This document shows positions 16,771 to 25,525 of a stretch of DNA of 64,000 bases, piece after piece (the first letter of the stretch is position 1; each line of letters begins with the position of its first letter). The stretch is from Actinomyces bowdenii (lineage in GTDB: Bacteria; Actinomycetota; Actinomycetes; Actinomycetales; Actinomycetaceae). The translations under genes were made by a program, and so were the position numbers. Under the pieces are notes generated by a model. It saw only the letters and a program-made list of their open reading frames with translations. It was not told the origin of the DNA and did no database searches. The stretch covers positions 62,001-126,000 of the forward strand of contig NZ_JAGFOU010000003.1 of assembly GCF_017592395.1 (NCBI RefSeq), read 5' to 3'.

Positions 16771-18411
16771 GTGAGCACGATAGAAGACCAGGCAGGCGGG
16801 CCCGAGGCCACGGGGACCGCCGGCGATGAGAACCCAGCCGTGCCCGAAGCGCCCGGGGCTGCTCCAGGGGCGGGGCAGGACCCTGCCCGGGCCCTGCAGC
16901 GCGAGGAGCCCCCGCCCCCGAGCTGGGAGATTGAGCAGGCCGCCCCCACCATCGCCGCCGTGCGCCGAGCCCAGCCCCTTGTGCACTGCCTGAGCGCCAC
17001 GGTCTCCATGGGGATCGTGGCCAACGGCCTGCTGGCCGCCGGCGGGCGCCCCATGATGACCGAGACCCTCCAGGAGGCGCCCGCCATCACCACCCTGGCC
17101 GACGCGCTCCTGATCAACCTGGGCACCCTGAGCACCGATGGCGCCGCCGGGATCCCCGCCACCGTCGCCGTCGACCCCTCCCGGCCCTGGGTGCTCGACC
17201 CCGCCGCCGTGGGGGCCGCCCCGGTGCGCACCGCCCTGGCCCGCCAGCTGCTGGCCAGCCGTCCGCGGCTCGTGCGCGCCAATGCCAGCGAGGTCAGGGT
17301 CCTGGCCGGGGCCTCCACCGGCGGTCGCGGCGCTGACTCCGTGGATGCTCCCCAGGCCGCTCGTACCGCCGCCGTGGAGGTGGCCCGGCGCACCGGGGGA
17401 GCGGTGGCCGTCTCGGGGGAGCGCGACCTCATCGTCGATGAGCGGCGTACCGTCGTCGTCGAGCGCGGCAGCGCCATGCTCACCCGGGTCACCGGCACCG
17501 GCTGCCTGCTGGGAGCTCTGAGCGCGGCCTGCCTGGCTGTCCAGCCCGACCCACTGGCCGCGGTCGCCAGCGCCACTCTCTGGCTCGCCCTGGCCGGGGA
17601 GCGGGCTGCCGCGCGCTCGCGGGGGCCGGGCGGTTTTGCCACCGCCCTGCTCGATGCCCTGGACGAGGTGGGCCGGGAGTGCGAGGGTGCGGAGGCAGGC
17701 ACGGCCCCCGTCGGCCCCGCCGGCCGGCGGGGCGAGCCCCTCGACCTGCGCTGCTACCTGGTGACCTCCGGCAGTGGGCCCCGAACCGTGGAGGTGGCGG
17801 CCGCCGCCGCGGGGGCCGGGGCGGGCGTGGTCCAGGTGCGTGCCAAGGATCTGGGGGCCGCGGCGCTGCTGGAGCTGGTCCGGGCGGTGGCCGAGGCGGT
17901 CCAGCGGGTACGGCCCGCCACCCGCGTCCTGGTCGATGACCGCAGCGATGTGGCACTGGCCGCCATGCAGGCCGGGGTGCATGTCCATGGGGTCCACCTG
18001 GGGGCGCAGGACCTGCCGGTGCTTGCGGCCCGCCGGATGCTCGGGCCCGAGGCGATCGTCGGCCTGACCACCGGCACCCTGGAGCTGGTGGAGCAGGCCA
18101 ATGAGGTCGCCGAGGCCATCGACTACGTGGGTGCCGGGCCCTTCCGCCCCACCCCCACCAAGCGCTCGGGACGCCCGCCCCTGGGGGTGGAGGGCTACCG
18201 GCCCCTGGTGGCCGCCAGCCGGGTGCCGGTGGTGGCCATCGGGGATGTGCGCCCCCGGGACGCCGCCGCCCTGGCTCGCAGCGGCGTGGCCGGAGTGGCG
18301 CTGGTGCGCGCCCTCATGGAGGCCGCCGACCCCGCCGGGGAGGTCGCCCGCGTCCTGGAGGGCTTCAAGCGCTCTGGCCCCCATCCCCACCGGCAGCGCC
18401 GCCCCCGCTGA
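16771..18411 (+). CDS. ThiM-ThiE fusion: hydroxyethylthiazole kinase and thiamine-phosphate synthase
   Basis: 546 residues. The first 45 or so are a disordered Pro/Gly/Glu tail. About 50-300 are ThiM, which phosphorylates the thiazole alcohol: PLVHCLSATVSMGIVANGLLA, LLINLGTLS, RANASEVRVLAG, and TRVTGTGCLLGALSAA with the catalytic GTGC. About 325-530 are ThiE, which joins HMP-PP and THZ-P: VVQVRAKDL, RVLVDDRSDVALAA, GVHLGAQDLPV, YVGAGPFRPTPTK and VAIGDV. The GTG start follows GGGGGAG. Together with ThiD-TenA this covers salvage of both halves of thiamine and their joining. The hairpin beyond its stop is a strong terminator. Confidence 0.93.
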   Translation: MSTIEDQAGGPEATGTAGDENPAVPEAPGAAPGAGQDPARALQREEPPPPSWEIEQAAPTIAAVRRAQPLVHCLSATVSMGIVANGLLAAGGRPMMTETLQEAPAITTLADALLINLGTLSTDGAAGIPATVAVDPSRPWVLDPAAVGAAPVRTALARQLLASRPRLVRANASEVRVLAGASTGGRGADSVDAPQAARTAAVEVARRTGGAVAVSGERDLIVDERRTVVVERGSAMLTRVTGTGCLLGALSAACLAVQPDPLAAVASATLWLALAGERAAARSRGPGGFATALLDALDEVGRECEGAEAGTAPVGPAGRRGEPLDLRCYLVTSGSGPRTVEVAAAAAGAGAGVVQVRAKDLGAAALLELVRAVAEAVQRVRPATRVLVDDRSDVALAAMQAGVHVHGVHLGAQDLPVLAARRMLGPEAIVGLTTGTLELVEQANEVAEAIDYVGAGPFRPTPTKRSGRPPLGVEGYRPLVAASRVPVVAIGDVRPRDAAALARSGVAGVALVRALMEAADPAGEVARVLEGFKRSGPHPHRQRRPR

Positions 18412-18432
18412 CGGCGCTGCCGGTGGGGATGG
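18381..18432. terminator. Bidirectional terminator, thiM-thiE / ABC exporter
   Basis: A perfect 21-bp stem (18381-18401 with 18412-18432) with a 10-nt loop that contains the thiM-thiE stop codon. It stands between two convergent operons. Confidence 0.8.
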
Positions 18433-18463
18433 CGGGCGCGGCCCAGGGGCTGGGGCCGGCGCC

Positions 18464-19276
18464 TCACCGCCGTGACAGCGCCCGCAAGCAGGTCACCAGG
18501 CTCACCGCCGTCCACACGAGCAGGATGATGAGGTCCCTGGCCTGCCAGGTGTAGTCGCCCGGGGCCAGCCCGGCGCGCAGCAGGTCGGCCGCCGGGCGGA
18601 TGGGGAGCCAGTCGTGGAGCGCCTCCAGCCACCGGGGCAGGTGGGAGGCGGGGAAGGTGACGGGCGAGAACAGCAGGATGAAGAAGACGAGCGCCTGGGT
18701 GGCGGCCTGGGCCACCATGGGGCGCAGCACCACGGCGATGGCGTAGCCGACGGTGGCTGACATGATGCTCCCCAGCAGTGCCGCGCTGACGAGAAGCGGC
18801 CAGCGCGGGTCCAGGGACAGCTCGAAGCGCAGCAGCGCCACCGCCAGGGAGGCGGCGAGCCCGGGCAGTGCGACCACCGTCCACATGGTGAGGTCGGCGA
18901 CGAGGAGGATCGGGCGCGGTACCGGCAGGCTGCGCATATAGGCGAAGGTCCCGTTGTTGCGCTCCGTGGCCACGGCCTGGGGCACCATGACCAGCCCGAC
19001 GGTCAGGAGCTGGACGGTGGGCGCGCCGGTGGACATGTGCAGGGCGATATCCGGAAGATCATCGATGCCGGGGATGAGCAGGGCGAATCCGAGGATGATC
19101 CCGGCTGCCATGAAGATCTGCAGCACGATGACCACGGGGAGCATCGGCCCCACGGAGAGCAGCTTCCACCGCAGCACGGTGAGGTAGAGGGTCCAGGCGC
19201 CCGGAGAGCGGGCTGGCAGCGGGTGGCCCATCTGCGTGGGCGCTGCGGCGGCGGTGGCCGGGGTGGCGGTGGTCAT
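18464..19276 (-). CDS. ABC-2 type exporter permease
   Basis: 270-residue membrane protein with six hydrophobic segments, among them VVIVLQIFMAAGIILGFALL, VQLLTVGLVMVPQAVA and ALVFFILLFSPVTFPASHLP. The motif ERNNGTFAYMRSLPVPRPILLVADL is typical of the ABC-2 export permeases that pair with a separate ATPase. Its start overlaps the stop of the upstream ATPase gene by ATGA. Substrate unknown; a drug or lipid exporter under TetR control is plausible. Confidence 0.82.
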   Translation of the reverse strand: MTTATPATAAAAPTQMGHPLPARSPGAWTLYLTVLRWKLLSVGPMLPVVIVLQIFMAAGIILGFALLIPGIDDLPDIALHMSTGAPTVQLLTVGLVMVPQAVATERNNGTFAYMRSLPVPRPILLVADLTMWTVVALPGLAASLAVALLRFELSLDPRWPLLVSAALLGSIMSATVGYAIAVVLRPMVAQAATQALVFFILLFSPVTFPASHLPRWLEALHDWLPIRPAADLLRAGLAPGDYTWQARDLIILLVWTAVSLVTCLRALSRR

Positions 19277-20346
19277 GCTGCGATCTCCTCGGCCTCGTCG
19301 TCCTGCTCGGAATCGGGGGCCCCGGTCAGGCCCAGGTAGGCGTCCTCCAAGGTGCTGGGGCTCAGGGCATAGGTCTCGATGGCCCCGGCCTCGCGCTGGC
19401 CAGTGGCCCACCCGACGCAGGCGGCGGCGTCGGCGGCGGGGATCGTCAGCAGGAGCCGGCGCCCGGTGCGGACCGCCTGCAGCGGCCGTGAGGGCAGGGC
19501 GGGGCTGGGGGAGGCCTGGGGCCCCGGGGCCTGCAGCAGCGGGAGGGCTGCCTCCAGGGGCGTGTCGTGAGGTGTTTCTCGGAGCGTGTCCTGGGATGAG
19601 TCCGGGGGAGTCTGCACTCCGGTCGCCAGGTGCAGTTCCAGTCGCAGGGTGCCCTCGCCGCCGCGCAGGCTCGCGGGCGTGCCGCTGGCCACCACCCGGC
19701 CGCGGTCCAGGATGACGACCTCATCGAGCACCTGATCGGCCTCGATCACGTTATGTGTGACCAGGAGGACTGCCGTCCCGGCGTCGGCCCGGCGTCGCAC
19801 GGCGTCCCACAGGAGGCGCCGGCGCGAGGCGTCGACGTCGTTGGTCGGCTCATCGAGGACGAGCAGCGGCGCGGGGGCAACGGCGGCCATGGCGAAGCCG
19901 ACGAGCCTGCGGATCCCGCCGGACAGGCCGCCGCCCTCGGGCAGGGCGCGGCGGGTCAGCCACGGCCCGTAGTCGAGCTCCTCGGCCAGTGCCAGGGAGG
20001 CGGCCCGGGCATCGCGAGCCGACAGCCCGCGCAGCCGCGCAGAGATCTCGACGGCCTCGCGCGGGGTCAGTCCGTCCATGGGGGACTGCGCCTGGGGCTG
20101 GAGCGCGACGGCGCGCCGCGCCGCGGCCGGGTGGGCGACGGCATCGAGGCTTCCGATGCGGATCTGCCCGGAGTCGGGCCGCAGCAGGCCGACCACTTGG
20201 GAGACCAGGGTGGTCTTGCCGGCGCCGTTGTGGCCCAGGAGGCCGACGATGGTGCCGGGCTCGACGCTCAGGTCGATGGAGTCGTTGGCGGTGACGGCGC
20301 CGAAGCGGCGCGTCAGTCCGGTGATGCTCAGACTGGGTGAGGGCAT
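19273..20346 (-). CDS. ABC exporter ATPase subunit
   Basis: 357 residues with an ATP-binding domain in the first 220: Walker A LLGHNGAGKTTL, Q-loop VALQPQAQSP, signature GGGLSGGIRRLVGFAMA, Walker B LLVLDEPTNDVDASRR and H-loop LLVTHNV. The signature has LSGGI in place of the usual LSGGQ. The C-terminal 130 residues are a variable domain typical of antibiotic-exporter ATPases. It is first in a two-gene operon with the permease and divergent from a TetR gene; the 38-bp palindrome in the gap is probably its operator. Confidence 0.88.
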   Translation of the reverse strand: MPSPSLSITGLTRRFGAVTANDSIDLSVEPGTIVGLLGHNGAGKTTLVSQVVGLLRPDSGQIRIGSLDAVAHPAAARRAVALQPQAQSPMDGLTPREAVEISARLRGLSARDARAASLALAEELDYGPWLTRRALPEGGGLSGGIRRLVGFAMAAVAPAPLLVLDEPTNDVDASRRRLLWDAVRRRADAGTAVLLVTHNVIEADQVLDEVVILDRGRVVASGTPASLRGGEGTLRLELHLATGVQTPPDSSQDTLRETPHDTPLEAALPLLQAPGPQASPSPALPSRPLQAVRTGRRLLLTIPAADAAACVGWATGQREAGAIETYALSPSTLEDAYLGLTGAPDSEQDDEAEEIAA

Positions 20347-20355
20347 GACGACCTT

Positions 20356-20393
20356 TCAGATACTCTCGGTATGTGCATACCGAGAGTATCTGA
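20356..20393. promoter_or_regulatory. 38-bp palindromic operator between ABC exporter and tetR
   Basis: Perfect inverted repeat with 18-bp arms (20356-20373 and 20376-20393) around TG. Each arm contains an inner, imperfect dyad of the type ATAC-N5-GTAT, so the site could hold two repressor dimers. It lies 10 bp upstream of the exporter ATG (minus strand) and 45 bp upstream of the TetR GTG, placing it over both promoters. Confidence 0.85.
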
Positions 20394-20425
20394 GGGTGGT
20401 CCCGGGTGCAACACCTCCCTGGAGC

Positions 20426-20431
20426 TACGAT
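20426..20431 (+). promoter_or_regulatory. -10 box of leaderless tetR promoter
   Basis: TACGAT followed by 6 nt (CGGCAG) and the GTG start at 20438. The palindromic operator ends 32 bp upstream, over the expected -35 region. Confidence 0.5.
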
Positions 20432-20437
20432 CGGCAG

Positions 20438-21163
20438 GTGCACGATCTTCCCGACCCGATCAGCCGCCGGGACCGCCAGAGGCAGACCCGCGAGGCCATC
20501 ATCCTGGCCGCCCGCGCCTCCTTCGCGCGCGACGGCTACCACGGCGCGCGGCTCGATGAGATCGCGCGCGCGGCGGGCTTCTCCAAGGGGGCGGTCTACT
20601 CCAACTTCGCCAACAAGGCCGAGCTCTTCCTGGCGATCATGGACATGAACATCGAGCAGTCGCTGGCCACAGGGGGCCGGGTCCTGTTCGAGGTCCCATC
20701 GGCGGAGCTGACCGACGACAGCGATGCCGCGCGCTCCGTCCGGAACTTCGCGCTGGCCACCCTGGAGTTCGTCGCCGTGGCGGCCAGGGACGAGGTCCTG
20801 AGCGCCGAGGTGGCGCGGCGCATCGACCTTCAGGTCCTGGGCTACGCGGCGGTCGCCGAGGCGGCGCGGGCGGCGCGGGCCGAACGCGGCGAGGCCGTCG
20901 ATGACGATCTCGATGCCGAGCAGGTCGGGGCCCTCCTGTCCGCCCTGTATCAGGGTGCGGCGGTGCTGAGGATCGCCGGGAGCAGTGCCTTCGACGGTGA
21001 TCTGCTCAAGGCGGGCAGGGCGCGGCTGCTCCAGCCCGGCGGTCTCTCGGCGGGCGAGATGCTGGAGGTCCTGGCGCAGGCGCAGCGCCTCCCGCTGGTC
21101 GAGCAGCGCATGGCCGAGGCCGCGCGCGACTGGCGCGCGAGCCGCCAGGAGGGGCGGGGGTAG
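20438..21163 (+). CDS. TetR-family transcriptional repressor
   Basis: 241 residues. The N-terminal helix-turn-helix (about 10-60) is classic: RDRQRQTREAIILAARASF, GARLDEIARAAGFSKGAVY, SNFANKAELFLAIMD. The all-helical C-terminal domain would bind an effector, unknown here. The GTG at 20438 is chosen because a -10 box precedes it by 6 nt and the HTH starts about 10 residues later. It diverges from the two-gene ABC exporter across a large palindrome, so local repression of exporter and self is the likely role. Confidence 0.9.
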   Translation: MHDLPDPISRRDRQRQTREAIILAARASFARDGYHGARLDEIARAAGFSKGAVYSNFANKAELFLAIMDMNIEQSLATGGRVLFEVPSAELTDDSDAARSVRNFALATLEFVAVAARDEVLSAEVARRIDLQVLGYAAVAEAARAARAERGEAVDDDLDAEQVGALLSALYQGAAVLRIAGSSAFDGDLLKAGRARLLQPGGLSAGEMLEVLAQAQRLPLVEQRMAEAARDWRASRQEGRG

Positions 21164-21382
21164 TCCCTGCCGGTGGCTCGGCCGTCATGAGCGGGCGCCG
21201 CCCATCGGCCCGTCTTACTCGGAGATGATCTGGAGGCGCGGGTCGGGGCGCCGGCCATGCCGGGGGCCGATCCGCTGGGGTGGCCGTATCCGGGACGGCC
21301 CCGTGGGCGGGGCCGGCCTGTGCCGCGGTGGGCAGCGGTGGGCGGGGAGTGGGCCGGTGATGGGCCGGCTTGCCCCGCCCGC

Positions 21383-21388
21383 TATCCT
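21383..21388 (+). promoter_or_regulatory. Candidate -10 box of the ffh promoter
   Basis: TATCCT lies 55 nt upstream of the ffh GTG, leaving a short leader with an AGAAGGA ribosome binding site. Nothing else is recognisable in the 21164-21443 gap. Confidence 0.4.
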
Positions 21389-21443
21389 GGCCCCGGCGTG
21401 CGCTGCGCCTAGGCCATCCTGCCCCGACCCAGAAGGACCCCTC

Positions 21444-23102
21444 GTGTTCGGCAACCTCTCCGACCGGCTCACCGCCTCCTTCAACCAGCTGCGCGGCAAG
21501 GGCCGCCTGACCGAGGCCGACGTCGATGCCACCGTCGGCGAGATCCGCCGCGCCCTGCTGGAGGCCGACGTCGCCCTGCCGGTGGTGCGCGCCTTCACCG
21601 CGGCGGTGCGCGAGAAGGCCACCGACGCCGCCCGCTCCCAGGTCCTCAACCCCGGCCAGCAGGTCGTCAAGATCGTCAACGAGGAGCTCGTCGAGATCCT
21701 GGGTGGGGCCACCCGCGAGATCAACTGGGCCGACCACGGCCCCACCATCATCATGCTCGCCGGCCTCCAGGGCGCCGGTAAGACCACCCTGGCCGGCAAG
21801 CTCGGGCGCTGGCTGCGCGACCAGGGCAAGCGGGTCCTGCTGGTGGCCTCCGACCTCCAGCGGCCCAACGCCGTCACCCAGCTCAGCGTCGTGGCTGAGC
21901 GCGCCGGGGTGCACGTGTGGGCCCCCGAGCCCGGCAACGGGGTGGGCGACCCGGTGGCCGTGGCCCGCTCCGGCGTGGAGCGCGCGCGCGAGAGCGGCTA
22001 CGACGTCGTCGTGGTGGACACCGCCGGGCGCCTGGGCGTGGACGCCGAGATGATGGACCAGGCCATCCGCATCCGCGACGCCGTCAGCCCCCACGAGATC
22101 CTCTTCGTCCTGGACGCCATGGTGGGCCAGGACGCCGTCAACACCTCGGTGGCCTTCCGCGACGGCGTGGGCTTCACCGGCGTGGTGCTGTCCAAGCTCG
22201 ACGGCGACGCCCGCGGCGGTGCGGCCCTGTCGGTGCGCGGGGTGACCGGGGCCCCGGTCCTGTTCTCCTCCACCGGTGAGGGCCTGGGGGACTTCGAGCG
22301 CTTCCACGCCGACCGCATGGCCTCTCGCATCCTGGACATGGGCGACCTGCTCACCCTCATCGAGCAGGCCGAGCGCACCATGGACCGCCAGGAGGCCGAG
22401 GACGCCGCCGCCAAGCTGGTCAAGGGCACCTTCACGCTGGACGACTTCCTGTCCCAGCTGCGCCAGATCCGCAAGATGGGCTCCATGAAGAAGCTGCTGG
22501 GCATGATGCCCGGCATGGGCCAGATGCGCGAGGCCCTGGAGAGCTTCGATGAGCGCGAGGTCGACCGCATCGAGGCCATCGTGTGCTCCATGACCCCGGC
22601 CGAGCGCAAGGACCTGTCCATCCTCAACGGCTCGCGCCGCTCGCGCATCGCCAAGGGCTCGGGCACCACCGTCCAGGCCGTCAACGAGCTGGTGGAGCGC
22701 TTCGAGCAGGCCAAGAGGATGATGGAGGCCATGGCCTCCGGCGGCATGGACGGGCTGGGCGCCGGGGGAGGGATGACGGGCATGGGCTCCCTGCCCGGCA
22801 CCGGCAAGCACTCCAAGGGGCGCCAGGCCCCCAAGGCCAGGAAGAAGGGCAAGGGCGGCAGCAGGAAGGGCCGTTCGGGCAACCCCGCCAAGGCGGCGCG
22901 CCAGGCCAAGGAGTCGGCTGCCCGGTCCGAGGAGGCCGCCCAGGCGCCCGTGGCCGGCTCGGCCTTCGGGCTGGGCGGGGCAGCGGGCTCCTACGGGATC
23001 ATGCCCGAGTCCTCCCCGGCGCCCGAGGCGCCCTCGCAGGCCGGTGCCGAGGAGGCCACGTCCGCCCTGCCCGAGGACCTGCGCCGCCACCTGGGGCTGT
23101 GA
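21444..23102 (+). CDS. ffh: Ffh, signal recognition particle protein
   Basis: SRP54 GTPase that binds signal peptides and 4.5S RNA. N domain about 1-90 (FGNLSDRLTASFNQLRGKG). G domain about 100-295 with GLQGAGKTTLAGKLG, VDTAGRLGVD and SKLDGDARGG. M domain about 325-430 with the signal-peptide groove motif GSMKKLLGMMPGMGQM and the RNA-binding SRRSRIAKGSG. A basic Lys/Gly-rich tail of about 110 residues follows, longer than in E. coli. The GTG start has AGAAGGA 7-13 nt upstream. It overlaps the next gene by GTGA. Confidence 0.97.
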   Translation: MFGNLSDRLTASFNQLRGKGRLTEADVDATVGEIRRALLEADVALPVVRAFTAAVREKATDAARSQVLNPGQQVVKIVNEELVEILGGATREINWADHGPTIIMLAGLQGAGKTTLAGKLGRWLRDQGKRVLLVASDLQRPNAVTQLSVVAERAGVHVWAPEPGNGVGDPVAVARSGVERARESGYDVVVVDTAGRLGVDAEMMDQAIRIRDAVSPHEILFVLDAMVGQDAVNTSVAFRDGVGFTGVVLSKLDGDARGGAALSVRGVTGAPVLFSSTGEGLGDFERFHADRMASRILDMGDLLTLIEQAERTMDRQEAEDAAAKLVKGTFTLDDFLSQLRQIRKMGSMKKLLGMMPGMGQMREALESFDEREVDRIEAIVCSMTPAERKDLSILNGSRRSRIAKGSGTTVQAVNELVERFEQAKRMMEAMASGGMDGLGAGGGMTGMGSLPGTGKHSKGRQAPKARKKGKGGSRKGRSGNPAKAARQAKESAARSEEAAQAPVAGSAFGLGGAAGSYGIMPESSPAPEAPSQAGAEEATSALPEDLRRHLGL

Positions 23103-24241
23103 GCCGGCTGGGGGCAGCGGCGCCCGGGCCCGGGGCATCCCCCGGGGCCGGGGCACCGCTGACCCGGCGGGCCGGGGAGGGCTACGTCGTCCCCGGCGGG
23201 CTGGTCGACGTCCACTGCCACATCGGGCTGGGACCCGGTGGCGCCGTCGACCGTCCCACCGCCCTGGCCCAGGCGCGCGCCGCCGCGAGGGCCGGCATCG
23301 GCCTCATCCGCGACTGCGGGGCGCCCACCGACACCCACTGGCTGGAGGACCCCGCCCAGATCCGTGCCGTGGGCGCCGCGGGGATGGCCGCGCCTGGTGC
23401 GCGTGGCGCCGATGCCGATGGCCAGCGCGATCGGGATGGTGGTCGGGGCGCTGGCGGCCTGCCGCCCCTGCCGCGCCTCATCCGCGCCGGGCGCCACCTG
23501 GCCCGCCCCAAGCGGTACCTGCGCGGCTTCGCCGAGGAGCTGGACTCCCCGGGCGCCCTGATTGAGGCGGTGGCGCGCCAGGCCGGGTCCGGGGACGGCT
23601 GGGTCAAGATCGTCGCGGACTGGATCGACCGCTCCCAGGGGGCCGATGCGGATATCGCGCCCCTGTGGCCCGCACCGGTCCTGGCCGAGGCGGTGGCCGC
23701 CGCCCACGAGGCCGGGGCCCGGGTGACCGCCCACACCTTCAGCCGTGCGGCGCTGGGGCCGCTCATCGAGGCGGGGGTGGACTGCCTGGAGCACGCCACC
23801 GGCGCCGGCCCCGAGGAGATCGCCGAGATCGCGGCCCGCGGCATCGCCGTGACGCCCACCTTCCTCCAGGTCGACCGCTTCCCGGCCTTCGCCGCGCAGG
23901 GGGGAGGAAAGTACCCTCGCTACGCGGCCACGGTCACGGCCCTGCACGCGGCCCATGACGAGCAGGTCGCCGCCATGCACGCCGCCGGGGTCCGGCTCCT
24001 GCCCGGCTCCGACGCCGGAGGCGCCCTGCCCCACGACGCCCTGCCCGCCGAACTGCTGGCCTGGCGCCGGGCGGGCCTGGCCGATGCGCAGATCCTGCGC
24101 CTGGCCACCCTCAGCGCCAGGGAGTTCCTGGGCGTGCCGGTGGGCGTGCCGGCCGACCCCCGGCAGGCCGGGCCGGTGGTCTACCCCCGCGACCCTGCCG
24201 AGGACCTCGCCGCCCTGCTGGAGGCGGGGCCCGCGGCCTGA
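23099..24241 (+). CDS. Metal-dependent amidohydrolase (imidazolonepropionase/dipeptidase-like)
   Basis: 380 residues. Metal ligands of the amidohydrolase barrel are visible: VDVHCH (H39, H41), WVKIVADW (probable carboxylated Lys), VTAHTFS, CLEHATG and LLPGSDAGG with the final Asp. Substrate is unknown. An amidohydrolase directly after ffh is also seen in M. tuberculosis (Rv2915c). The GTG at 23099 overlaps the ffh stop. Residues about 98-120 are an odd Gly/Asp/Arg stretch (ARGADADGQRDRDGGRGAGG) where relatives usually have ordered sequence. That is either a low-complexity loop or a pair of compensating frameshifts. Confidence 0.8.
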   Translation: MSRLGAAAPGPGASPGAGAPLTRRAGEGYVVPGGLVDVHCHIGLGPGGAVDRPTALAQARAAARAGIGLIRDCGAPTDTHWLEDPAQIRAVGAAGMAAPGARGADADGQRDRDGGRGAGGLPPLPRLIRAGRHLARPKRYLRGFAEELDSPGALIEAVARQAGSGDGWVKIVADWIDRSQGADADIAPLWPAPVLAEAVAAAHEAGARVTAHTFSRAALGPLIEAGVDCLEHATGAGPEEIAEIAARGIAVTPTFLQVDRFPAFAAQGGGKYPRYAATVTALHAAHDEQVAAMHAAGVRLLPGSDAGGALPHDALPAELLAWRRAGLADAQILRLATLSAREFLGVPVGVPADPRQAGPVVYPRDPAEDLAALLEAGPAA

Positions 24242-24325
24242 GGCGGGCGCGAGATGCTCCAGGGCGCCTGGGGCGGCTCGGGGGACTCGGGGAGGGGCGT
24301 GCCGTCCCCGTTGGTTGGTGGCCGA

Positions 24326-24331
24326 TAGGCT
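24326..24331 (+). promoter_or_regulatory. -10 box of the ATPase/Toprim operon
   Basis: TAGGCT followed by 6 nt (GGGGCC) and the ATG at 24338; a leaderless transcript is likely. Confidence 0.45.
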
Positions 24332-24337
24332 GGGGCC

Positions 24338-25525
24338 ATGAACACCACCTCAGGGGCGCGCATCCGGCGGCTGCGGCTGACGAACTACCGCAGTGTCGCC
24401 TCCTGCGATCTGGCACTGGGAGACCTGGCGGTGCTCGTGGGCCCGAACGGGGCAGGGAAGTCGAATATCCTCGACGCGCTCGCCTTCCTCAAGCAGGCGC
24501 TCTCCACGGGCCTGGGTGAGGCTATCGATGATCGTGGCGCGGATCAGATCGCTTATCGGGCTTCACGTGAGCTCCAGGCGCCCCGCGTTGAGGTGGAGGT
24601 GGAGATCGAGGGTCTCCCCGGCGGTGGCAGCGGCACGTACTCGGTGTCCTTCACCGTCACTCCGACCATCGCGCCGGTGATCACGGTGCACTCCGAGAAG
24701 TGCGCAGTGCGCACTGCTGAGGGTGCGCACTGCGCTGGTTTCTCCACCAAGACCGGCATGGCCGAGGTCGATGGCGTGCGGATACCTGTGCCCGCGATCG
24801 AGGGCTCGTCCCTGATCCTTGGGGCCTTGGCAGGGTATGACCACTTCGCGGCCGTCCGCAGGGCCCTGCTCTCCACAGCCGTGAGTGCGCCCCGGCCTGA
24901 TGCGATGCGCCTGGTGACGCATCATGGGGTGGGCAAGGGGCTTGAGCGCGAGGCCGGGAACCTGGCCGCAGTCCTGCTCTGGCTCCAGCAGGAGATGCCG
25001 GAGATCAAGGACAGGGTCGAGGACTATCAGAGGCTCATCGTGCCGGGCCTGCAGACGGTCAGTCCGCGCGAGGCCGGGGGTGCCTATGTCCTCGACTTCG
25101 AGCTCGGCTCCCAGGGACCGGATGACGCCTTCCCGCTGCTCGCCGGCGTTATGAGCGACGGAACGCTCCGTGCCCTGGGCATTCTCACCGCCCTCTTCGC
25201 ACCCCAGGGGGATGGGGTCCTCGGGCCAGTCGTGGTCGAGGAGCCTGAGACCGCGCTGCATCCCGCTGCCGCGGGCATTCTCTTCGACGCCGTCCGGGAC
25301 GCCTCCTACAGGCGTCAGGTGCTGGTGACCACTCACAGTGGTGACCTTCTCGATGCTGGCGACCTTGCTCCCTCCGAGCTGTTCGCGGTCCGATCTGAGG
25401 CCGGGGGCACTCATGTGGGGCCACTGGACGCCGGCGGTAGGCTGGCCCTGGATGAGTCGCTGTTCAGCGCCGGGGAGCTCCTGCGCACCGACCAGCTCCA
25501 GCCCGCTCCGGATTCCCTGTCATGA
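24338..25525 (+). CDS. AAA/ABC-type ATPase of a two-gene candidate defence system (OLD/AriA-like)
   Basis: 395 residues. N-terminal RRLRLTNYRSVASCDLALG and Walker A GPNGAGKSNILDALAFL (35-50) match the SMC-like ATPase domain of OLD/RecF proteins (AAA_21 type). The insertion in the middle is variable. Near the C-terminus come Walker B PVVVEEPETALHPAAA and the H-loop LVTTHSGDLLDA. There is no Toprim domain in this protein; the overlapping next gene supplies a Toprim-like one. Codon use is less GC-biased than in flanking core genes, which suggests transfer. Split ATPase/Toprim pairs are known in anti-phage systems (OLD class 2, PARIS, Gabija relatives). Function here is inference. Confidence 0.78.
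   Translation: MNTTSGARIRRLRLTNYRSVASCDLALGDLAVLVGPNGAGKSNILDALAFLKQALSTGLGEAIDDRGADQIAYRASRELQAPRVEVEVEIEGLPGGGSGTYSVSFTVTPTIAPVITVHSEKCAVRTAEGAHCAGFSTKTGMAEVDGVRIPVPAIEGSSLILGALAGYDHFAAVRRALLSTAVSAPRPDAMRLVTHHGVGKGLEREAGNLAAVLLWLQQEMPEIKDRVEDYQRLIVPGLQTVSPREAGGAYVLDFELGSQGPDDAFPLLAGVMSDGTLRALGILTALFAPQGDGVLGPVVVEEPETALHPAAAGILFDAVRDASYRRQVLVTTHSGDLLDAGDLAPSELFAVRSEAGGTHVGPLDAGGRLALDESLFSAGELLRTDQLQPAPDSLS

Noticed and set aside
19113-19124. GAAGATCTGCAG inside the exporter permease as a further copy of the 11-bp box.
   Set aside because: Differs at the central base, lies in coding sequence and has no partner boxes at the expected distances.
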